Of a DNA stretch of 13,092 bases, positions 8,883 through 13,092 are shown piece after piece (position 1 is the first letter of the stretch; the number at the start of each line of letters is the position of its first letter). The notes beneath the pieces were generated by a model. The model was not told where the DNA came from. It searched no databases and worked only from the letters and a program-made list of their open reading frames with translations. The position numbers and the translations under genes were made by a program. The stretch is from CAZIUL01 sp964542475. Lineage in GTDB: Bacteria; Planctomycetota; B15-G4; CAYZWU01. Location: contig CAZIUL010000094.1 of the NCBI GenBank assembly GCA_964542475.1, forward strand, positions 1-13,092, written 5' to 3'.

Positions 8883-9058
8883 AGCCCGCTTATTTCATAC
8901 TCTTCGTCGCGAGGTGCCGTAAACTGTGATGTGGCAAGGCGCATGTCAGGAGACGACCGCAGGCCTGTTCCTACAGGTTGAGGATCGTCTCCCGGCATGA
9001 AACGCAGCCACAGCGCAGGTTACGGTGCCGCAGCAGATGAGGATGAAATATGCGGGCT
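8883..9058. repeat. MITE-like palindromic element, copy 1
   Basis: This fills most of the 338-bp gap between the kinase and propeller genes. It is an imperfect palindrome of about 176 bp with terminal inverted repeats AGCCCGC...GCGGGCT extended by ATTTCAT/ATGAAAT. The centre is a hairpin CCTGT-TCCT-ACAGG (8964-8977), flanked by GGAGACGA/TCGTCTCC and then by imperfect arms sharing CATG, GCCACA and TTACGG blocks. A second copy in inverted orientation starts at 12968. Over the 125 bp visible in both there are about six mismatches and no gaps, while the flanks (outside GCCCGC) are unrelated. It has no coding capacity, consistent with a non-autonomous mobile element or a structured interspersed repeat. 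The minus-strand hairpin might also help end the kinase transcript. Outside it, 9059-9168 shows nothing that I recognise. Confidence 0.85.
8894..8923 (-). promoter_or_regulatory. Promoter-like hexamers in copy 1, facing the propeller gene
   Basis: On the minus strand TTTACG (8918-8923) and TATGAA (8894-8899) are 18 bp apart. Each matches the sigma-70 consensus at four of six positions. Transcription would leave the element and start about 55 bases before the propeller ATG. The opposite arm has GTTACG and GATGAA, a poorer match. This is inference from consensus matching only. Confidence 0.35.
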
Positions 9059-9168
9059 AGGCACTTATTCTTAAACAATGAATCAATCGCAAGTATAACG
9101 GTTGATTACAATCAAGTCAATAGATATATTTCCCCAAAGGCCTGCGACCAAGCATGATAGCGAGTTTT

Positions 9169-11310
9169 TCAAGCATCGCTTACACGGGGAACGGCCACGG
9201 TGACAACCGTGCCCTTATCCGGCACCGACGAAAAGGTCAGCTTTCCGTGATGCTCCATCACGATAGTGGAAGAGATGGAAAGGCCAAGGCCCGTGCCTCC
9301 AAACCCGCGCTTGGTTGTAAAGAACGGATCAGTGATCCTGTGGATGTCTTTCCTCGAGATGCCGACTCCTTCGTCCTGCACTTTCAAGAGCACCGATTCT
9401 GTCTGCTCATCATACGTGGTTGATACACGTATCGCTTTCTCTTTTCCCGTGAGTGCCTGGCAGGCGTTCTGAACCAGGTTTATCACCACCTGTTCCATGC
9501 GCTGGTAGTTTCCCATGAAGCCGGGCATGCCTTTTCCGTATTCAATCGAAAAATGATCGGTGGTTCTTTTGATCATGTTGCTGAGAAGCGTGATTGCGGA
9601 TTTCACAACATGGTTGATCTGGATCTCGTTGATGGTGATGGACGGGTGCACCATGGTGTAGTCTCTGAGCTCCTTGACAATGGCCTTGATCCTCGTAGAG
9701 CCCTTGAGAATCGAGTCGAACATCTCCGGGATCCTCTCGCGGGCTTCTTTGAACGGCATCCCCGCCAGCATGAAATCCCCGGAAGAATCGTTGTACTCGG
9801 CCAGTATCGGCTCAGCCTGCTGCCACGCTTTTATCAGGGGGTAGGTGTGGGACATTATGAAGTGGTTCGGATTGTTGATCTCGTGCGCCACTCCGGATAC
9901 AAGGGTTCCGAGGGAAATCATCTTGTCCGCCTGAAAGAGCTGCCGCTGCTGCCGCCTTGAACTTTCCTCGAAAGCCTTGCGCTCGCTGAGGTCCACAGAC
10001 AGCCCGAGAGCCGCTGTCATCTCGCCTTTCGAATCGAAAATCGGGTAGGTCGAAAAAAGCGCTGGAAACCTCTCCCCGGATTTTCGAACAAGCGTGTTCT
10101 CCCCTGTGAACCCGTCCTTTCTCTTGCGCATGGCATCCATGACCTCGGGGAACCTGGCAACATCCTCAGGCAGGTGCAGCATGGCCACCGGCTTGCCGAT
10201 GGCCTCTTCCCGTTCATACCCGAAGATTTTTTCAGCCCCGCGGTTGAACTCGATGATATGCGCATCCTCTCCCTTGAGGTCGGTTACGATCAGGGAGATG
10301 CTCTCAGCGGCGTCGAAGATCGATCGCAGGCGGCTCTCGCTTTCCCTGAGCGCCAGCTCAGCCTTCTTGCTCGCGGTGATGTCCGAGCAGGCGCCGATCC
10401 ATCTGCAGGGTTTTCCGCTGTCGTCCAGCACAGGCACGCCCCGGGCTTCCCAGTAGCGCCACTCACCGCTTTTGCTCTTGATCCTGTACTCTTCATTAAT
10501 CGTACCCGTGGATGTTCTGTGGAGTTCCACCGAGCCTGCCAGGCCTTCCAAATCATCGGGGTGAATCATATTGATCCATGCACTGATCGATCTCGGAAGT
10601 TCTCCAGGAGCGTACCCGAGTGCCTCGTCACCCCCCCCGAACCATTCCAATGCATCGGTATTCACATCCCACTCGTAGATGAGGTCGGCCGTTACTTCGG
10701 CAGCCAGGATGAAACGCTCGACATTCTTTTCACGTTCGCCCTCGACTTCTATCCTGTGCAGGGCATGGGCGATATCCCTTGCAACCTCCAGAAAAAGCGC
10801 GCCCTGTTCGCTTTCATGCACATGTTCCTTCGGTATGGAAGCACCCAAGATACCAAACACACGTTCTTCGTGCTCCAGCCGCGCTGTCAAGGTGGAACCG
10901 TCCTCGCAAACGCCGGCGATCGGGCAGCCTGTGCAGGATGAGTTGGGATCTTCAGTGACATGCACACCGGATTGGGCCAGAGATCCGCGGGCGCACTCGG
11001 TCAGCTCGCCCCGGCCCAAATGATCGAGAAGCATCGGCTTTAACGTATCGTCAGGCCCGCTTTCCGAAATTGCCGCACCCCTTCCCTGTTCATCCGGAAG
11101 CGCGATCCAGGCGTTATGAAAACCGTGCGCCTTCACAAGCTCGTCGCACACGCTTTGGATCAGGCTCTCACGGTCTTTCGCCCTGGCGATGAGCCGAATG
11201 AGGTTCCTGCCTTCGCGATGCAGAAAACATTGGGATCTTTCATCAGCCACTGACGGATCTCCTGATGCATATGCCATTGTCATGTTGTTCCCGAACCCGC
11301 CGATCTCCAT
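9169..11310 (-). CDS. Orphan sensor histidine kinase, GAF-PAS-PAS-HisKA-HATPase
   Basis: A cytoplasmic two-component sensor kinase of 713 residues with no membrane segments. Domains (approximate): GAF 36-190; PAS 197-316, ending ACSDITASKK; PAS 326-445, ending SVDLSERK; dimerisation/phosphoacceptor 463-552 with His476 in GVAHEINNPN; and HATPase 600-713 with an N-box (NLVQNA, 610-615), G1 box (DEGVGI, 646-651), FF of the F-box (663-664) and G2 box (GGTGLGL, 671-677). All catalytic motifs are intact. The GAF domain carries a Cys cluster, CTGCPIAGVC (126-135), which could bind a metal or sense redox; its role is unknown. No response regulator or other two-component gene is in the window, so the partner is elsewhere. 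The start is uncertain: the ATG at 11310 has a weak ribosome site, and ATGs at 11283 and 11277 are alternatives. A G8 run falls in the first PAS domain at residues 225-227. Confidence 0.9.
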   Translation of the reverse strand: MEIGGFGNNMTMAYASGDPSVADERSQCFLHREGRNLIRLIARAKDRESLIQSVCDELVKAHGFHNAWIALPDEQGRGAAISESGPDDTLKPMLLDHLGRGELTECARGSLAQSGVHVTEDPNSSCTGCPIAGVCEDGSTLTARLEHEERVFGILGASIPKEHVHESEQGALFLEVARDIAHALHRIEVEGEREKNVERFILAAEVTADLIYEWDVNTDALEWFGGGDEALGYAPGELPRSISAWINMIHPDDLEGLAGSVELHRTSTGTINEEYRIKSKSGEWRYWEARGVPVLDDSGKPCRWIGACSDITASKKAELALRESESRLRSIFDAAESISLIVTDLKGEDAHIIEFNRGAEKIFGYEREEAIGKPVAMLHLPEDVARFPEVMDAMRKRKDGFTGENTLVRKSGERFPALFSTYPIFDSKGEMTAALGLSVDLSERKAFEESSRRQQRQLFQADKMISLGTLVSGVAHEINNPNHFIMSHTYPLIKAWQQAEPILAEYNDSSGDFMLAGMPFKEARERIPEMFDSILKGSTRIKAIVKELRDYTMVHPSITINEIQINHVVKSAITLLSNMIKRTTDHFSIEYGKGMPGFMGNYQRMEQVVINLVQNACQALTGKEKAIRVSTTYDEQTESVLLKVQDEGVGISRKDIHRITDPFFTTKRGFGGTGLGLSISSTIVMEHHGKLTFSSVPDKGTVVTVAVPRVSDA

Positions 11311-11362
11311 TCAACAACGAAAGCGGCTCGTTTTTATCCGATACCGCCATGAAAAGCCAGTG

Positions 11363-11390
11363 GTTTTATGGGCCATGATGAACTTGACAG
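11363..11390 (-). promoter_or_regulatory. Possible kinase promoter
   Basis: On the minus strand CTGTCA (11385-11390) and TAAAAC (11363-11368) are separated by 16 bp, each matching the sigma-70 consensus at four of six positions. They lie about 53 bases before the ATG at 11310. The match is weak and unconfirmed. The remainder of the gap to the next gene contains the terminator at 11458-11493. Confidence 0.25.
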
Positions 11391-11457
11391 GCGAGTTTGC
11401 ATGGGTACAGGGTTCATGGAAAACACGAAAAATCGGCGTTGAAACAGGGATGAAACG

Positions 11458-11493
11458 AAAGCGCGGCCCTGACCGCCGGCAGAGCCGCGCTTT
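11458..11493 (-). terminator. Terminator hairpin after the helical-repeat gene
   Basis: A 10-bp stem, AAAGCGCGGC with GCCGCGCTTT, encloses a 16-base loop just downstream of the stop codon at 11516. On the minus strand it continues into a T-rich stretch (TTTCGTTT), interrupted by one C and one G. The symmetric A/T ends mean that it could also act on the plus strand, although no plus-strand gene is evident here. Confidence 0.6.
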
Positions 11494-11515
11494 TGTGATT
11501 CAAGAACTAGTCAGA

Positions 11516-12418
11516 TCATTTCAATACGCTATCCTTTTTGCGTTCTTCGCGTTCGCCGCGCTCTTTGCGTTCGCCGCGTTCTTTGCGTTCGCCGCGCTCG
11601 CCCGCTTTCATGCGCTTCTTGATGCCTTCGTACATCTTGTCGGCTTCCTCGCGGGTCATCTTGCCTGATTCGACAGCGCTCTCGATCCGTTTTTTGATGG
11701 CCTCCCAGTCGATCTCCTTGCTTTTGCGGGGCTCACCACTCATCATCATGCGCATCCTGATCAATCGTTTCTCCATATCCTCCTTGGATATCTTGCCCTC
11801 CTCGACCATCTTTCTCATCTCCGCCTCGGCCTTCGCGTAATCCTCCTTGGTGAACTTGTGCTCCGGCGCTTCGCTGGTTTCACCACCAATCATCATGCGC
11901 ATCCTGATCAATCGTTTCTCCATATCCTCCTTGGATATCTTGCCCTCCTCGACCATCTTTCTCATCTCCGCCTCGGCCTTCGCGTAATCCTCCTTGGTGA
12001 ACTTGTGCTCCGGCGCTTCGCTGGTTTCACCACCAATCATCATGCGCATCCTGATCAATCGTTTCTCCATATCCTCCTTGGATATCTTGCCCTCCTCGAC
12101 CATCTTTCTCATCTCCGCCTCGGCCTTCGCGTAATCCTCCTTGGTGATCTTGCGCTCCGGCGCTTCGATGGTTTCCTTGTCGCCGAAGATCTCAATGCGG
12201 GCGGCCGCGAGCTTCCTGTCGGCGTCTTCTTTGGATATCTTCCCGGCCTTGACCTCTTCCCTGAGGCTAACCTCGTAAGCTTTGTACCGCTCCATTCGCG
12301 GATCCTCTTCGGATTCATCCTGTGCAAATGCCGTTTGAATGCTCACGCAGCACAAAACGAGTGCTCCGCAAAACCCTGTAAGTAATAGTTTTTTGGTTAT
12401 CGTTAATTTTGTGTTCAC
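11516..12418 (-). CDS. Secreted helical-repeat protein, Glu/Lys/Met-rich
   Basis: I do not recognise a named family. I choose the GTG at 12418 (300 residues) because AAGGAG lies six bases upstream and it begins a signal peptide (TKLTITKKLLLTGFCGALVL...) with likely cleavage after AFA (residue 32). An upstream ATG at 12541 would bury that signal. The mature protein consists of charged helical units built around GKISKED.EKRL. There is one diverged unit (about 38-88), three almost identical 49-residue units (about 90-226) and one diverged unit with GKMTREEADKMYEG, then a tail of RGERKE hexapeptide repeats. The units are rich in Glu, Lys, Arg and Met (RMRMM). No enzymatic motif is seen. A periplasmic or extracellular chaperone-like, metal-binding or binding-scaffold role is possible but unproven. 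It lies 154 bp downstream of the BlaI-type repressor on the same strand and has its own terminator. Confidence 0.75.
   Translation of the reverse strand: MNTKLTITKKLLLTGFCGALVLCCVSIQTAFAQDESEEDPRMERYKAYEVSLREEVKAGKISKEDADRKLAAARIEIFGDKETIEAPERKITKEDYAKAEAEMRKMVEEGKISKEDMEKRLIRMRMMIGGETSEAPEHKFTKEDYAKAEAEMRKMVEEGKISKEDMEKRLIRMRMMIGGETSEAPEHKFTKEDYAKAEAEMRKMVEEGKISKEDMEKRLIRMRMMMSGEPRKSKEIDWEAIKKRIESAVESGKMTREEADKMYEGIKKRMKAGERGERKERGERKERGEREERKKDSVLK
11552..11605 (-). repeat. Short 18-bp tandem repeats in the C-terminal tail
   Basis: On the plus strand TTCGCCGCG recurs at 11552, 11570 and 11588, an 18-bp period with minor variation. On the minus strand it encodes repeated Arg-Gly-Glu-Arg-Lys-Glu units. 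This is a minisatellite-like extension of the highly charged C-terminus. Confidence 0.85.
11711..12151 (-). repeat. Three tandem 147-bp repeats within the helical-repeat gene
   Basis: The units span 12151-12005, 12004-11858 and 11857-11711, each 147 bp (49 codons). The first two differ at only about two bases near the unit start. The third is identical to the second down to position 11742 and then diverges. Identity extends to synonymous positions, which points to recent duplication or gene conversion. Confidence 0.95.
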
Positions 12419-12490
12419 TGTTTTCTCCTTAGACAAAATTCTTTTTAAGCGTTTGGCCAGACCGCGCTCACAGCCTACCATGTAATAACT

Positions 12491-12519
12491 AATATAAGAA
12501 GAAAAAGGCTGACAAACAG
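12491..12519 (-). promoter_or_regulatory. Possible promoter of the helical-repeat gene
   Basis: On the minus strand TATATT (12491-12496) is a good -10 match, with CTGTTT (12514-12519) 17 bp upstream as a poor -35. A better -35-like TTGTCA (12510-12515) is only 13 bp away. No clear BlaI-type TACA/TGTA dyad is seen in the 154-bp gap, and no terminator separates it from the repressor gene. Confidence 0.35.
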
Positions 12520-12572
12520 GTTGAGCACCCCCTTCTCCCACAACCTATAGTCATGAAAACCGGAGAACATGC

Positions 12573-12956
12573 TTATTTGCCCTCCGAGTAACGACCGATC
12601 AGTTTCTTCAAACCGGTAATCTCCTTGCTGGAAATCGAGGAGTGATCAAGTAACGTTTTAACAAGCTCCGTACAGGAATTGCCGAACACTCTTTTCTTTA
12701 GATCTTCCACTATGCCGGCGGACGCTTCAGAGCGATCAACGGTTGCAGAATACAGAAATGTTTTGCCCTGACTCTGGCATTTCAGCCAACCCTTCTCGGT
12801 GAGGCGTTGGATCTGGACCTGGATTGTGGAACGGCTATGCGTCTTTTCGTTGTCAGCGTTTTTCCGCTTCATCACCTGTGTCACGGTCATTTCATGGCCG
12901 TTCCAGATGACATCCATTATTTCGAACTCCGCAGGGGTCAGTCTTGGTAAATTCAT
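12573..12956 (-). CDS. BlaI/MecI/CopY-family transcriptional repressor
   Basis: A 127-residue winged-helix DNA-binding repressor of the usual family length. The start at 12956 is set by AAGGA six bases upstream and by the family-typical N-terminus, MNLPRLTPAEFEIMDVIW. A longer reading frame to 13028 exists, but its extra 24 residues are just translation of the palindromic repeat. Residues 1-75 form the winged helix, with recognition-helix region RSTIQVQIQRLTEKGWLK and wing KTFLYSATV. The C-terminal helices (about 80-122) would dimerise. Family members are inactivated by proteolysis through a BlaR1/MecR1-type sensor protease or, for CopY, by metal. No M56 protease gene is visible downstream; upstream sequence is outside the window. 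The likely target is the following gene, its own promoter, or both, but the sequence shows no operator that I can identify. Confidence 0.88.
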   Translation of the reverse strand: MNLPRLTPAEFEIMDVIWNGHEMTVTQVMKRKNADNEKTHSRSTIQVQIQRLTEKGWLKCQSQGKTFLYSATVDRSEASAGIVEDLKKRVFGNSCTELVKTLLDHSSISSKEITGLKKLIGRYSEGK

Positions 12957-12967
12957 TTCCTGTCCTT

Positions 12968-13092
12968 GCCCGCATATTTCATACTCATCTGCTGCGGCAC
13001 CGTAAACTGCGCTGTGGCGGCGTTTCATGCCAGGAGATGATCCTCAACCTGTAAGAACAGGCCTGCGGTCGTCTCCTGACATGCGCCTTGCC
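12968..13092. repeat. MITE-like palindromic element, copy 2 (cut by window end)
   Basis: It begins with GCCCGCATATTTCAT and continues to the last base. It aligns without gaps to the reverse complement of copy 1 (positions 9057 down to 8933), with about six mismatches in 125 bp. The central hairpin CCTGT-AAGA-ACAGG and the flanking GGAGATGA/TCGTCTCC arms are retained. The remaining ~50 bp of the far arm should lie outside the window. The element ends 11 bases before the repressor ATG, so it forms essentially the whole visible upstream region of that gene. Confidence 0.85.
12978..13006 (-). promoter_or_regulatory. Promoter-like hexamers in copy 2, facing the repressor gene
   Basis: On the minus strand TTTACG (13001-13006) and TATGAA (12978-12983) are 17 bp apart, each matching the sigma-70 consensus at four of six positions. 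A start about seven bases past the -10 would give a leader of some 15 bases that still includes the AAGGA ribosome site. The upstream region contains nothing but the repeat, so the repressor promoter is either here or beyond the element. Confidence 0.4.

Noticed and set aside
8878..9060. CTAG flanking both ends of repeat copy 1 as a target-site duplication
   Set aside because: One CTAG overlaps the terminal repeat and the other is offset by two bases. Copy 2 shows no CTAG at its visible end, so this is likely chance.
11711..12151. CRISPR array
   Set aside because: The repeats are contiguous, 147 bp long, in frame and without spacers; they encode protein units.
11858..12385. Plus-strand open frame opposite the helical-repeat gene
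   Set aside because: It simply mirrors the 147-bp repeats on the other strand and lacks a ribosome site; the minus-strand frame has a signal peptide, start site and terminator.
12957..13028. N-terminal extension of the repressor reading frame to 13028
   Set aside because: The extra 24 codons are mostly the palindromic repeat, while a good ribosome site and the family-typical N-terminus support the start at 12956.

Overview
The window carries seven protein genes and two copies of a long palindromic repeat, with no rRNA, tRNA, CRISPR array or transposase gene. The organism looks like a free-living, GC-rich, Gram-negative-type bacterium. The signs are a lipoprotein glycoside hydrolase, secreted proteins with Sec signals, a multi-PAS sensor kinase, and a secreted propeller ending in a C-terminal domain type that I associate with Planctomycetota and related environmental phyla. 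A planctomycete/PVC-like or deltaproteobacterium-like lineage is my guess; nothing here fixes the phylum.

Layout. The left part (60-5102) is a plus-strand pair: an NCS1-like cation symporter followed 60 bp later by a GH78 alpha-L-rhamnosidase lipoprotein, probably one transcript. Everything else is on the minus strand. The genes at 5163-6956 and 7136-8830 are separated by a clear intrinsic terminator (7058-7102). The first is an unrecognised protein made of two copies of a metalloprotease-like domain whose zinc motif is degenerate. The second is a secreted WD40-like beta-propeller. The third is an orphan GAF-PAS-PAS histidine kinase (9169-11310). The fourth is a secreted helical-repeat protein with three almost identical 147-bp units (11516-12418). 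The last is a BlaI/MecI/CopY-type repressor (12573-12956).

Repeats and control. The most striking non-coding feature is a ~176-bp imperfect palindrome at 8883-9058. A second copy in inverted orientation, about 95% identical by eye, begins at 12968 and runs off the window end. Each copy lies directly 5' of a minus-strand gene (the propeller and the BlaI-like repressor). In each copy the arm facing the gene holds an outward-facing pair of promoter-like hexamers (TTTACG and TATGAA, 17-18 bp apart). In the second copy the repeat ends exactly where the repressor's Shine-Dalgarno begins. This looks like a MITE-like element that may supply promoters to neighbouring genes.

How the genes work together. 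The symporter and rhamnosidase plausibly cooperate in using rhamnosylated compounds, although the transporter's substrate is unknown. The repressor may control the adjacent secreted repeat protein. The kinase has no response regulator beside it. The other genes show no clear functional link, and no known defence system, prophage or secretion cluster is present.
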